A DNA stretch of 64,000 nucleotides, taken from Coffea arabica (taxonomy: Eukaryota > Streptophyta > Magnoliopsida > Gentianales > Rubiaceae). The DNA lies in NCBI RefSeq assembly GCF_036785885.1, contig NC_092323.1:16500501-16564500 (forward strand). The letters run 5' to 3'. Of this stretch, positions 46,778 to 59,033 are shown piece after piece (positions within the stretch are counted from its first letter, which is position 1; each line of letters starts with the position of its first letter). The position numbers and the translations under genes were made by a program. The notes beneath the pieces are model-generated. The model worked only from the letters and a program-made list of their open reading frames with translations, made no database searches and was not told the origin of the DNA.

Positions 46778-49132
46778 TCACCTCATAAGTGCTTCCATCC
46801 CCTTATACTTGTTCTCAGTAAATTTGAATTTGTCCCTACAAGCAAACTCAGAAAATTCTTGCACAAAGGGCTTAATAGCATGAATAGCAAACACAGGGTG
46901 AGAGTTAACAGGAAGTTCCATTGTATCGAAAATATTAAAATGGACTAGTTCTCCATCAAATTCCATGGACAATGTACCCTTATTAACGTCAATTTTTGTC
47001 TGTGCTGTGCTAAAAAAGGGTCTACCTAGTAGCAAAGGTGAGGGGTCAGGGGAATGATCATCATCCATGTCAAGTACATAAAAGTCAGCCGAAAATATCA
47101 ATTCATTAACTTTAACCAGCACATCTTCTATCAACCCATCAGGGTATGCATTTGTTCTGTCAGCTAATTGAATTATTATCTCGGTTTCTTTTAATGGACC
47201 GAGGTTTAGAGAAGCCTACATAGATTTTGGCATTACGTTGATCGATGCCCCTAAATCCAGCAGGGTATTCCTAATTAGAGTATTACCTATCTTACATGGG
47301 ACAGTAAACCTACCTGGATCCCCGCACTTTGGTGGAAACTTCCTTTGGAGAACTGCTGACACATTCTCCCCAACAATGATCCTTTCGTCTCCCCTCAGCT
47401 GCTTTCGGTTGACACATAGGTCCCTCAAAAATTTTGCATATTTCGGCACTTGTTTGATGGCATCTAATAAGGGGATATTGATCTCTACCTTGCGGAACAC
47501 CTCTAGGATCTCCTTCTCTTTGTCCTGCTTTTTCGATTTCTCCAACCTGCAAGGAAATGGAGGGGGATTAGTTTTAACGTCTATGATCGGGTCAGGGAGT
47601 ACCATTGGATTTTTTGTGCTTGTATTCTCTGCCTGAAGTTCTTTCTCAATCTTCTCTTCGTCCTTATCCTTTGGAGTCACGAGTTCGGGCCCTTGAATTT
47701 CCTTCCCGCTCCTTAAAGTCATTGCACTTACGTTCTTCAGGTTCACTTCAGGTTGGGATGGCAATCTTCCATTTACTTGGGACTCCAAACGGTTGATTTT
47801 TGTGACCATTTGACTCATCTGATTTTTTATGTCCTGCATTTCGGAGTCTGTCCTTTGCTGATTTTGCGTAATGGTTGCCATCAGTTGTTTCATCATCTCC
47901 TCCAAAGATGGACCAGAGCTTGGTGGCGGAGGTGGTCGGGGTTGGTACTGCTGCTGGTACCCTTGTTGTCTATTAGGCACGAAATTGGACTGTCTATTCC
48001 CTCCATAGCTGAGGTTAGGGTGGTCTCTTTAACCAGGGTTGTAGGTACTTGAATAGGGGTCATAGGGCACTCTTGGCGCGGGCACGTGACCTGTCATGTT
48101 CACTTGCTCTGCACCCTCCTCTTGCATCATTGGACATATGTCTGTAGAATGACCCATACCAGTGCAAATCCCGCACACCTTGGCTTGAGCTGTATTTCCT
48201 ACAGCCAGTTGCCTAACAAACGAGGTCAACTCAGTTAGCTGCTGCTGGATAGAGGATGTCTCTACCTCATTCACCTTGCGTATTGGGACATCCTCCCTTG
48301 TATCGAATTGTTGTGAATTCTCTGCCATCCCCTCTATTAACTCCCTTGCTTCCCGAGGGGTTTTGTTCACCAGTGCCCCTCCACTTGCAGCATCAATTAT
48401 GCTCCTGTCTCTGAAAAGGAGCCCCTCATAAAGATACTGTATGAGCAACTGCTCACTTATTTGGTGCTGGGGGCACTTGTTGCACAACTTCTTGAATCGC
48501 TCCCAATACTCATAGAGTGGCTCCCTTGGGTGCTGCTTGATCCCGCAAATTTCTTTCCTTAGAGTTGCAGTCCTGGACGCAGGAAAATATTTATCTAAAA
48601 TTTTTTTCTTCAATTGGTCCCACGTGGTGATGCTACTTGGTGGCAGGTAGTACAGCCAGTCCTTTGCAGAATCTTTCAAGGAAAAGGGAAATGCCCTCAT
48701 TTTTATTTGCTCTTCTGTGATTCCCGAGGGTTTCATACTATTGCACACGACATCAAACTCCTGCAGATGCTTATACGGCTCTTCACCTGGTAAACCGTGA
48801 AAAGAGGGTAAAAGATGAATCAGTCCAAATTTTAGTTCAAATGGAGTGTTATCATTTAAGGTGAGGAAGGTAATGCATAAAGGCTGCTGATTTAAATCAG
48901 GAGCAGCCAACTCCCTTAATGTTCGTGCATTAGCCATGGTTCCTTCCTCCTGGTCAGAGTCACTCGAAGTGTCTCCAAACGAATCTGTTGGTTCAACTTC
49001 TGGCTCAGGTCTCTGAGATGTAATACTGGACTGCTCCTCTCTGAGTTGTCTGGTTTTCTTTCTCGTTCTACGTGCGATCTTCTCTACTTCAAGGTCAAAA
49101 ATCAAATCACCTGTACGAGAAGATAGGGGCAT
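46778..49132 (-). pseudogene. gag-protease of the TR-GAG-like element, two in-frame stops
   Basis: One reading frame runs from ATG 49132 to TGA or equivalent at 46778-46780 (about 785 codons) broken by TAA at 48029-48031 and TAG at 47216-47218. The first part is a retrotransposon gag domain (FPFSLKDSAKDWLYYLPP, YWERFKKLCNKCPQHQI) followed by an intact CCHC zinc knuckle (CGICTGMGHSTDIC) that binds genomic RNA. After a Pro/Gln-rich linker comes an aspartic protease with the motif LLDLGASINVMP and, later, the LLLGRPFF flap-side motif. The TAA stands after NPG, where a tryptophan codon is usual for the family; the TAG follows MPKSM. The frame is uninterrupted by shifts, so decay is slight. There is no pol. 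Confidence 0.82.
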
Positions 49133-49201
49133 ACACTAGAAAAAATACAAGAAAATTAGAACAAAAAATGAATTTAAAAAGAAACAAATAATAACGCCAG
49201 T

Positions 49202-49218
49202 CCCCGGCAACGGCGCCA
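49202..49218 (-). other. Primer-binding site, tRNA-Asp type
   Basis: On the minus strand, five bases after the LTR end, the sequence is TGGCGCCGTTGCCGGGG, complementary to the 3' end of plant tRNA-Asp. It is the primer site usual in the Tat/Athila group of Ty3/gypsy elements, which supports the classification and the strand. Confidence 0.85.
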
Positions 49219-49223
49219 AAAAT

Positions 49224-50922
49224 TGACAGGTTGTCGAAGCCTGCACAATAATAAAATTAAACCTAATTGCCAGTTAAAATGACCAAAACCCAATTCCAAG
49301 TGCTGGAGTAGAGACTCTAGGTATGCAATGGGTTACTTGATTCACCCTGTTTCCGAAGAGTTTGCCTGATCCGATATACCCGAATGGGATGGTTATTTTT
49401 CCACAAATAATTATGAACTTGTAGACAGGGCAAGTAGGGTCGTATCCATAGGGATTGGGTATATTTGTTTCTTGAGAAGTCCAAAGTAACACAGGGGGTG
49501 ATTTTGTAGGAACAACGACAATCAAATAAATTCAAATAAGAAAATAAAAATAAATAACTAAATAGAAATTAAACAACAATTGACTGAATTTAGAATAACA
49601 ATAATTAAAGGTCTAAATCAATTAAAACAAGAAAACAATTAAAAATAAAATAAAATAGGTAACTAAAAAGTCAAATGGGAATTCACTAAAATCAAGGTAA
49701 TATTAATTAAAAATCTAGCCAAGAAATAACTTCAACAATGGTTCACCTAATTGATCATCGATGCAAAGACAATTCCAATTATTCATCCATAAATAGGTTA
49801 TAACTACCAAACAAGCGATGACAGTCAATCCTTCCTTACTGTGTCGGTGATTAAGGTACGTCCGTTAATCACTGCTCTAATTAGGAAATAATTCTAGGTA
49901 CGCCCGTAAGATTTAATTCCCCAATTGCCTTACGTATTAGAGGAGCCCTATTCTAACCAAATAACGCACTACCAGGGTTATTTCAGATTAGGCCGCGTAT
50001 CTCCCTGACACGAATCTAATAATGACAGTTGTCACTATTTCAGGAAAATTAAACAATTACGAATTTAATGCCCTAATTGACAATAGGTTACCAAATCAAT
50101 TAATTATCCAGATCCAAGACAATCAATTAATTAAATAACCATAAGCATAGCAATCAAGGAATATGCGAATACCAATAAATAAAAGGAAAAGATTAAATTA
50201 AATCGATCTCACAATTTTTAGGCGAATCAAAGCCTTCGTTGCTCCTTGACTAGAGTGGTGAAATTAGTTCATGTCTGATGCGAAAAAAACATACAAGATT
50301 GAAGAGGGAGCAGCGGTCATCGCCTGTTGAAATTTGGAAGATCTAACTCGTCCGAATATTGATTAGATAGGAAAGCTACAAAAGGCCATTCATGGCTTCC
50401 ACTCCGTCCCCACGCACAAAAGGGCAAAAAAACTACTAAAACTTCTAGGGAAGAAAAGTCAAAGCCAAGAATGTTTTAGTGGTCCTGACATTCGTAGGAG
50501 CATTCCACTACGACAAGCTAAAGAAGAAAAGTCAAAGATGAAGGAAAAGGTAAAAGCCATCTGCCATTCGTAATAGCAGCCAAAAGAAATCCCTTTCAAA
50601 AGGCTACAAGGAAAAAATCTCCTGCTATGCTCATGCCTCCTGCGACGGCTGTCCAGCCAGGAAATGAACCCTTCGTCCGTCATTCCTCTGCAGAAATTAC
50701 CGAAATGGGCGTGACATTTTCTTTTCCAAAAATGCCCCTGGGGCAAGCTCTATCACTTGGACTCCTTTTCTGCTAAATTGGTACTTATTATCATATTTTT
50801 GTTCTACTCCCTGAAATAAATGTCAAATACTAAAAGTGAGTAGAATCCAGCAATTAATCCACATTGAGTCAGATAATAGGAGAAATTAATAATAAAATAA
50901 ATAATAAAATCGCACCCTATCA
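49224..50922 (-). repeat. 5' LTR of the TR-GAG-like element
   Basis: In element orientation it begins TGATAGGGTGCG at 50922 and ends CCTGTCA at 49224 next to the primer site. It is 1699 bp long and has an 18-bp segment missing from the other LTR. As the 5' LTR it would carry the promoter for gag; I could not pick a TATA box with confidence. Confidence 0.88.
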
Positions 50923-50927
50923 CTTAT

Positions 50928-53317
50928 GCAAAGAACTAAGAAACAATATATTTTGAATTTAAAAAACTAAATCATATTATAATCACAATAAATTTGCAAT
51001 CGAAATATGTGTCCCATAATCATGCCAATTGCAAGCAAATTTGAAATATTTGAGCATACACTCTTGAAACTTCCTTAAGTGTTAGCACAGAGAGAATGAA
51101 TACAAGAATGTTATTAGGTAATCTGCTGATCCTATGTTCAGACTCTTCAGTAATGCTAAGTTCAACCATTTCATTGATCCTATCCCCGGAATGGTGAGGA
51201 CTATTTGAACACTACAAATCGTTTGTAGGGAATGAGGAAAATGAAAAGGAATCACAGGTTAAAAGTAAAATAATAGAAAAACAAAAATCGAGAAACGTGT
51301 TTGAATGCACTATGCTTAAAATGCAGGTTTAGAGTCTAGAGATATGATAACATCATAAAAAAAAGTATGGAAACTCTACAAACACCTAAAGAACCTTCCT
51401 ACTTGAGTAAAAAATAAAAAGACAGCCAAAATACTCTTCGCAAAATATGGAGTTGAGATACAGCAAAATTAATTGTAATCCAAGCATAGTTCTATAGGCT
51501 TTATTTTCTTCTTTTTAACTACAGCTGATGTTTCTTTACTTTTGCTTCCTATTTTACTTTGATAAAAACCAATCTTAAACTCAAGATGAATTTTTTTGCA
51601 CCAAATGATGCAACAATGAAAATCGAACATTGATGAGTTTACGACCATCAAATAGACCTTCTTAGTAAGTTTTCATAGTATATTTAGTGTGTAATATAGG
51701 AGCTACCATCTATAGCAATTAGCATGTTGATTTTTTTCGACTGAATTACATGAAATTTTTGTAAATTAAGCTATTTTGTCTCTTGGGATTTTAGTTATAT
51801 AAATTCACTTGATGAATCTAAACTACACAAAATGCATAATGCATGGAAGCCTGGGATTATGCTATTTTTGGAGGCCGAATGTTGGAATAAAAAGCCAGCT
51901 CCTGAGTGTTCTAGGCAACATCATCAGCTTGACAAAGGACCCCGTGTCAATCAAGAAATATACGATTCACTTTTGCACCACCATTTTTGCAAGTGACATG
52001 TAGGAGCCTGTTGAGCTCCATAGTCCCAAGTTTAGGATCTTTCTGGAGGAAAGTGATGGAAGCTATGCGCAGAGCATAAAACACCTTCTTCATGTTAATT
52101 TCAGCAAAATGGGCTTGCTTGGTATGGCTTAAGATGTTACATATTAGATTCACTTAAGAACATTTATTGCTTTATTTTTCTAATTTTCCAGCACTTCTGA
52201 AGTACGTATTTGCATATGAGTTATTATACATTGCCCTAAGAATGTAACTATTGAAACAGTTAATTTTATGTATACTCAATAATCATATTATTAAATTTTG
52301 GTTACCTATAAATTCTCCTTTTTTTTATAAAGCAAATAACTTATTTTGTTTAAGTAATATGTGAGAAGAAAATAAAAGATTAGGAGGATTGCACACTGAC
52401 CTCTAATATATTATCCCCTTTGATTTTATATAAAGTGAAAAATAGATGGAATACATCATTGGTTATGGTGATTGAACCAAACATGCTCCAAAAGTGTATG
52501 TGATGGAATCATAATATCTACTTAACTCTTCTATAATTTGCATAAATATCCATTTTACTGCTCTATGATTTTTGTATTTATTCACATAATCCCTCTATGA
52601 TTTTATGCAAGGTGGTTAGCATGATTTGCAATTTAACATTTAAGTAAGAGTACCACTGGTATATCAACAAACGGTGTACTATTTTCTATCAAATTTTCAC
52701 TTTACATGAAATTATAGGGGGTGAATTGGATATTTTAAAACATTAAAGTGGTCATATGATAATAGGTGAAATCATAGGATATTTATCTGTAATTTATCCA
52801 AAAATAAAGCACAAGAAAATCTTGACAAATAGATATTAGGAACTATATCTAGAACTAAGTTCTAGGCTATCATGCTTGTTTATTTTCACAGAATGTTGAT
52901 TGTTGGAAATTCATCTAGAGAAAGATCTACTCCATCCAAAAATGGAGAATCGGAAATTGTATAATTCGAAACTAGTCCAATAAGAAAGTTTGAAGCTACA
53001 AATCAACAAGAGATTTGCTAATGAAACTCATGCAAATCTTCTCGATCTACCAAATCTATCTAATCAACCAGGACACTAAGCAACCTATCACCTGAATATG
53101 TGTGTCCTAAATTTCCCTGTGAAGTTTTAGAAATCACACATTTGGCATCTGTCAACTTTCCAACCATCCCAGAAGTTTCTGATAATCCCAAGTGCAAACT
53201 TGACATATTCGAAACACTCTTGGGGTAGGCCACACCATCTACAGGAGACAAAATCCGAGTTTACTAAGAAGATGAACCTGGATAAACAATTATTAAATCA
53301 AAAAATGTACTACTAAT
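50928..53317. other. Sequence between two retrotransposons
   Basis: AT-rich, with no gene supported. A worn relative of the GGGTAAATTAC MITE lies at about 52500-52800. The frames at 51469-51651, 51809-52003, 51947-52153 and 53060-53251 carry no motif. Some of the text around 51800-52150 has balanced composition but is interrupted in all frames. Confidence 0.35.
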
Positions 53318-53995
53318 TGTTGGAAAAATCAGGTAATTTCCCGCTCAAATGTTTAACTAGTGATTAAATCGATTCAATAATTCCCAAGAAAGATCGTCAA
53401 AACAATCTTCTTAGACAGAATTATCATTACAAGTAAATTCCCAGGAATGGCTGGAGGGGTCACAAGCAGTCCTACTTAAAACCCAATCTCCTAAATAGAA
53501 TTTATGTGTACGGTGTATTATCACAACTAGACTTGTGTATACATAAATAATACGTACACACGAATAAAAAAATACACCCAAATGAACCGTATAAAACACT
53601 ACAAATAAACCTGACAAATATATATTGAATACTATACTACAATAGAAAATAAACTACTAAATAAATGCGGAATAAATAAAAGAGATAAGGAAAGAACGCA
53701 CCCGAAAAATTGATAACGGAGTTCGGTCAATTTTGCCTAATCTCCAAGCACCGCCTAAGCAACCATTTTTTTAATAATTTGGGAGAAAACAGAATTACAA
53801 AAGAATTACAAAATCCTTTTTGGTATAATTCTTTTGTTGGTGTTGGTACATTTGAATTGAGAAGAGATGGAGTTATTTATAACTTCTCAAAACGTCTCAT
53901 ATCTCATAATCCTACCGATGTGAGATTAGAATTGTGCCAAAAAGTTCAACAATTTTGGCTTGAAAAAGTCATCAATTAAGGTTTTGAATTCAACA
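53318..53995 (-). repeat. 3' LTR of the copia element
   Basis: 678 bp, bounded by TGTTGGA and TTCAACA. It is adjacent to the polypurine tract AATCTCCACCTTGG (53996-54009, which reads CCAAGGTGGAGATT on the minus strand). The open frame at 53710-53979 lies in the LTR and has a counterpart in the other LTR, so it is not a gene. Confidence 0.85.
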
Positions 53996-54110
53996 AATCT
54001 CCACCTTGGCATAATTTCTAATCCCACCCAAAAAATACAAATCTTCTCACACAAACAAAAAATCAAACGGTCCTTGCGGTGCTTCCAAATTTGCGCCCTC
54101 AGGCGCCAAC

Positions 54111-57100
54111 TCAAATATGCAGGATATTGACCAAGTCTAAACAATGTTTAAACTTATACATTGTAATCACCTTGGTCAACATATCTGCAGGATTCTCCGA
54201 AGTCCGAATCTTCTGGAGAAAAATCTCCTCTTCTTCGAGAATTTTCCGCACAAAGTAATAGCGAACATCAATGGGTTTCGTTCTTGCGTGTAAAACTTGA
54301 TTTTTTGCTAAGTGAATAGCACTCTGACTATCACAAAACACGTTAATGTGTTTTTGACCAACTCTCAAGTATTCAAGCAATTCTTGAAGCCAAATTGCCT
54401 CCTTCACAACCTCAGTAATCGCCATATACTCTGCCTCCGTTGTAGACAAAGTCACTGTTGACTGCAAAGTAGATTTCCAACTAACTGGCGCCTTAACAAA
54501 TGTGAACAAGTAGCCAGTTGTAGAACGTCACTTATCCAAATCACCTGCATAGTCAGAATAACAATATCCAACTACACATTGACCAAGTGATTCATCCTAC
54601 TCAAACACTAATCCAATATCTACAGTATCTTGGATATACCGTAGAATCCATTTCACAACTTGCCAATGACCCTTGCCCGGATCATGCATAAACCTGCATA
54701 CCACACTAACTGCTTGTGAAATGTCGGATCTCGTACACACTATTGCATCAAACTACCAACTGCATTAGCATACGGGACTTTCGCCATGTATGCTCATTCT
54801 TCATCCGTCTTTGGAAATAATAGGTTACTAAGTTTCAAATGAGAAGCAATTGGAGTACTTACAGGTTTTGAATCTTCATTCATGCCAAAACGTTGTAGTA
54901 CCTTCTTCAAATATTGCTTCTGTGTCAGACAAATCTTGTTTCTCGTTCATCCCTGCTTATTTCCATGTCGAGAATCTTCTTGGCTTCTCCCAAATCCTTC
55001 ATCTCGAACTCTTTACTCAACTGAGCCTTCATTTTGTCAATTTCAACTTGGCTCTTTGATGCTATCAGCATATCATCAACGTACAAGAGTAAGTAGATGT
55101 AGGAATCATCTCATAGCTTGCGCAAATACACACAGTGTCGTATTTGCTTCTTGTGTACTTCTGTCCCATCATGAACTGGTCAAATCGTTTGTACCATTGC
55201 CTCGGTGATTGTTTCAATCCGTACAACGATTTGCTCAATTTACAAACCCAATCTTCTTTACCAGCAATTTTGAATCCATCTGACTGAAACATATAGATTT
55301 TCTCCTTCAAGGCACCGTGAAGGATTGCGATTTTCACATCAAATTGAACTAACTCCAAATTCAACTGTGCTACCAAGATCAACAAAATTCTAATAGAGGA
55401 ATGTTTAACAACTGGAGAAAATATCTCATTATAATCAACTCCCTCCTTCTGAGCGTAGCTTTTGGCCACCAATCTTGCCTTGCAGCGAACATCATTCTTG
55501 TCAGGAAATCCTTCTTTCTTTGTAAATATCTATTTGCATCCAATTGCCTTCTTACCCATCGGTAGTTGGGTTAACTTCCACGTCTTGTTCTTCTGAAGAG
55601 ATTGCATCTCTTCTTTCATAGTATCTTTCCATCTACCATCTTCTGTACTTCGAACTGCTTCAGAAAAGGTGGATGGAACATCATCAACAACTGGAAGTGC
55701 ATAGACCACCATGTCAGCAAAACGAGCAGGTGTTGAATTTCTCGTCTCGACCTATTAATGGCAATTGACTCTTGTTGTTGTTGAGATTCTTGGGTTGAAA
55801 CCTTTTTCTCATCTGACTCCTCTTCTGTCATAAGAGATTCACTGATGGTGCTGTTTGCTGGGTTCACCATTATTTGCTCAAACTTCACCTGTTTCGACGT
55901 ACAATCCACCTGTTGCGGAGTACCACTGGCCCCATCCTGTGTTACCTTATTCAACATGGCAGATTCATCAAAGGTAACATCCCTGCTGATAATGATCTTC
56001 TTTGCTTCTAGACACCATAACCGGTATGTCTTAACTCCTGCATTAAAATCCATATAGAGAGTCTTCTTTGCAAGTGGATCCAACTTTGATTTATTTACAT
56101 AATAATATGCAGTAGAAAAAAAAATATGCAAAAAATCATAATCTGTTGTAAGTTTTTCAAACCATACCTCTAATAGAGTCTTGCCACCTATTGCAGATGA
56201 TGGCAAGCGATTGACGAAATGTTGAGCGTATGTCACAGCCTCAACCTAAAATTTTCTGTCTAACCCAGCATTAGACAGCATACAACGAATTTTTTCCACT
56301 AGTGTCTTGTTTATACGTTCTGACACCCCATTCTGTTGTGATGTTCTTCTAACTGTGAAATGCCAAATTATACCATACTTTTGGCATATCTTCTGAAATG
56401 GACCATTCTTGTATTCTCCACTGTTGTCTGTTCGGAGAACCTTGATCTTTCTTCCCATCTGATTTTCAATCTGAGTTTTTCATTTAAGAAAAATTCCTAA
56501 CACTTCATTCTTATTCTTCATAGTAAACACCCAAACTTTTCTGAAAAAATCATCAATAAAAGTGACAAAATAGAACCTGCCTCCAAGGGATAGAGTCTTG
56601 GCAGGTTTCCATACATCTGAGTACACAAAATCCAAAATACCCTTAGTATTATGGATGCGAGTGCCAAATTTCACTCTTCGTTGTTTTTCCAAAACACAAT
56701 GCTCACAAAATTCTAATTTACAAGCTTTCATACCTTTCAACAATCCTTGCTTGGCAAGATTTTGCAAGGATTTTTCACCAGCATGTCCCAATTGCATGTG
56801 CCACAACTTTGTTGCCTCCGCATCCTTCTTGCTACTGAAAGATGTTACTGCTGCTGCTGTCCCAACAACTGTATTATCTTGATAGTAATACAGATTATTC
56901 TTCTTCACACCTTTCAACATCACAAGTGCTCCCGAAATTATTTTAAGAATTCCATCTGGCATCTTCACTTCCATGCCTTTTGACTCCAAGAGTCCCAAGG
57001 AGACGAGATTCCTCTTCAAATTCGGCACGTATCGAACATCCTTCAAGATTCTGGTGGATTCATCATAATTACGCAGTTTGATTGAACATATCCCAACTGT

Positions 57101-58101
57101 TTTACATGAATTGTCATTTTTCATGTAAACAACTCTACCATCAAGTTCTTCAAATTCAAAAAATCCCTCCCACATAGGAGACATATGGTAGGTACAACCT
57201 GAATCCAAAATTCACTCATCTGGATGAGATGTTGAAGGTGATACAAACAAAGAGAAATCTGATTCCGCATCACTTTTGCACTCTGCAACATTTACGTCTT
57301 GCGAAACTTTCCCTTTCTTCTTCAACTTTGGATAATCTTTTTTCTAGTGCCTTTTCTCACGATAGAAAGCACACTCATTTTTGACAACTTTTCTCTCCTT
57401 TGATTGACTTTGTTGACAATCTCTTGCCATTAACGCTTCATCTACTGTAACTCCTTTATTTTTTATTTTATCCTACTTTCTCAATTCATGACTGTACAAA
57501 GCAGAACATACAGCATCTAAAGACACATTCTTCTTCCCATGAAGTAACATAATTTTTAAATGTTCAAATTCATCAGAAAGGGATGATAACAACACCAAAG
57601 CCAAATCTTCATCTTCAAATTTTACATCTAAATTTAACAGGTCTGCTACTAACTGATTAAACATAGTGATGTGTTCATTCATAGTAGTACCTGGTTGGTA
57701 ATTGAATCGGAACAATCTTTTCTTCATAAGGAGTTTATTTGACCACTCTTCTTCAAAAATTTCTCCTTCAATGCCCTTCACAATTTTCATACAGAAGTCT
57801 CGTTCTTCAAAGTATACTTTTGCTTTCTGTACAAATACGATCGAATAGTTTCGCATGCCAACCGATTTATGGTACTCCACTCCTTCTCTTCTATGTCATC
57901 TGATTTCTTTTCTTCAATGGCAATGTCAAGACCCTGTTGGAAAAGGGAGTCCATGACCTCGTCTTGCCACATGTCGAAATGGCCAGTACCGCCAAATATC
58001 TCCACCGCTAGCTTCAAATTTGACATTGGAATCCTCGACCATTTGGACGAGAAAATCGATGCCCCAGATGTAACTCTTGACGTAGAATTGTCTGATGCCA
58101 T
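54111..58101 (-). pseudogene. Broken copia gag-pol
   Basis: In minus-strand order: gag (58101-57473, one frameshift near 57800), a worn CCHC knuckle near 57310-57370, protease (DSGCTYHMSP near 57208), pre-integrase and integrase core (HMQLGHAGEKSL, FCEHCVLEKQ; 57208-56480, continuing 56458-55616), reverse transcriptase (55712-55065), and RNase H (54509-54111, with STTEAEYMA and NPADMLTK). Breaks visible: two knuckle cysteines read as tyrosine, TAG at 57344-57346, TAG at 55530-55532 (both at positions usually Trp), and a frameshift near 55110 that separates the YVDD motif (55072-55083) from the upstream frame. About 54510-55064 holds more RT-RNase H connection in shifting frames. It cannot encode a full polyprotein. 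Confidence 0.88.
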
Positions 58102-58167
58102 TACAGACTCAAATAATAGTATTCAATAAATAAAAAATTATACATATGCCAAAGGACGAACCATCGA

Positions 58168-58178
58168 CTCTGATACCA
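58168..58178 (-). other. Primer-binding site, initiator Met-tRNA type
   Basis: On the minus strand, just after the 5' LTR end, the sequence is TGGTATCAGAG, the standard copia primer site complementary to the 3' end of initiator Met-tRNA. It confirms that the right-hand LTR is the 5' LTR. Confidence 0.85.
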
Positions 58179-58180
58179 CT

Positions 58181-58844
58181 TGTTGGAGAAATTGGGTAAT
58201 TTTTCGCTCAAATGTTCAACTAGTGATTAAACCGATTCAATAATTTCCAGGAAATATCGTCAAAATAATCTCCTTAGACAGAATTACCATTTCAAATAAA
58301 TTTTCAAGAAAGGCTGGAGGGGTCACAAGCGGTCCCACTTAAAATCCAGTCTCCTAGACAGAATTTATGTGTACGGTGTATTATCACAACTAGACTCGTG
58401 TATACATAAATAATATGTACACAGGAATAAAAATATACACCCAAATGAACCGTATAAAACACTACAAATAAACCCGAAAAATATATATTGAATACTATAC
58501 TATAATAGAAAAGAAACTACTAAATAAATGCGAAATAAATAAAAGAGATAAGCAAAGAACGCACCCGAAAAATTGATAACGGGATTCGGTCAATTTTACC
58601 TAATTTTCGAGCACCGCCTAAGCGATTCTCTTTTAATAATTTGGGAGAAGAAAGAATTACAAATTTCTTTTTGGTGTAATTCTTTTGTTGCTGTTGGTAC
58701 ATTTAAATTGAGAAAAGATGGAGTTATTTATAACATCTCAAAACCTCCTATCTCATAATCCTACCGATGTGGGATTAGAATTGTGCTAAAAAGTTTAACA
58801 ATTTTGGCTTGAAAAAGTCATCAATTGAGGTTTTGAATTCAACA
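58181..58844 (-). repeat. 5' LTR of the copia element
   Basis: 664 bp, bounded by TGTTGGA and TTCAACA. It aligns throughout with the LTR at 53318 but with many substitutions and small indels (14 bp net shorter), consistent with an old insertion. Confidence 0.85.
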
Positions 58845-59033
58845 CTAATCATAGTGTTACTTTGTTAATTTTTTTTCAATCTAATTTGTGAGACAATACC
58901 ATAAGAACCTAAATATTATATTTCATGCTATGTCACTGCAATAATATTAGTATTTTGTACAGCATTTAGTAAGTAATTCTACAATGTGGCTAACAAAAAC
59001 AAAAACAAAATAACTTGAAACTAATATCTGTTG

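Larger units (their letters stand above)
42066..50922 (-). mobile_element. Complete non-autonomous Ty3/gypsy-type element (TR-GAG-like)
   Basis: This 8857-bp element is oriented on the minus strand. It has two LTRs (1681 and 1699 bp), a 5-bp target duplication CTTAT, a primer-binding site matching tRNA-Asp (49202-49218) and a purine tract (43747-43761). The only protein it encodes is gag with a protease (49132 to 46778). There is no reverse transcriptase, RNase H or integrase in the remaining 3 kb. That layout matches the described TR-GAG class of plant elements, which rely on another element for pol. The LTRs differ by about fifty substitutions by eye (about 3 percent) and one 18-bp indel, so the insertion is fairly young but not recent. 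Confidence 0.85.
53318..58844 (-). mobile_element. Decayed Ty1/copia retrotransposon
   Basis: This 5527-bp element on the minus strand has two LTRs (53318-53995 and 58181-58844), both starting TGTTGGA and ending TTCAACA. It is flanked by the exact 5-bp duplication CTAAT (53313-53317 and 58845-58849). Inside are a Met-tRNA-type primer site, a polypurine tract, and gag, protease, integrase, reverse transcriptase and RNase H in copia order. The sequence resembles the Tork/Tnt1 lineage (FSPVVKHSSIR, DSGCTYHMSP). Multiple stops and frameshifts, and LTRs diverging by roughly 10 percent by eye, show an old, dead copy. Confidence 0.9.
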
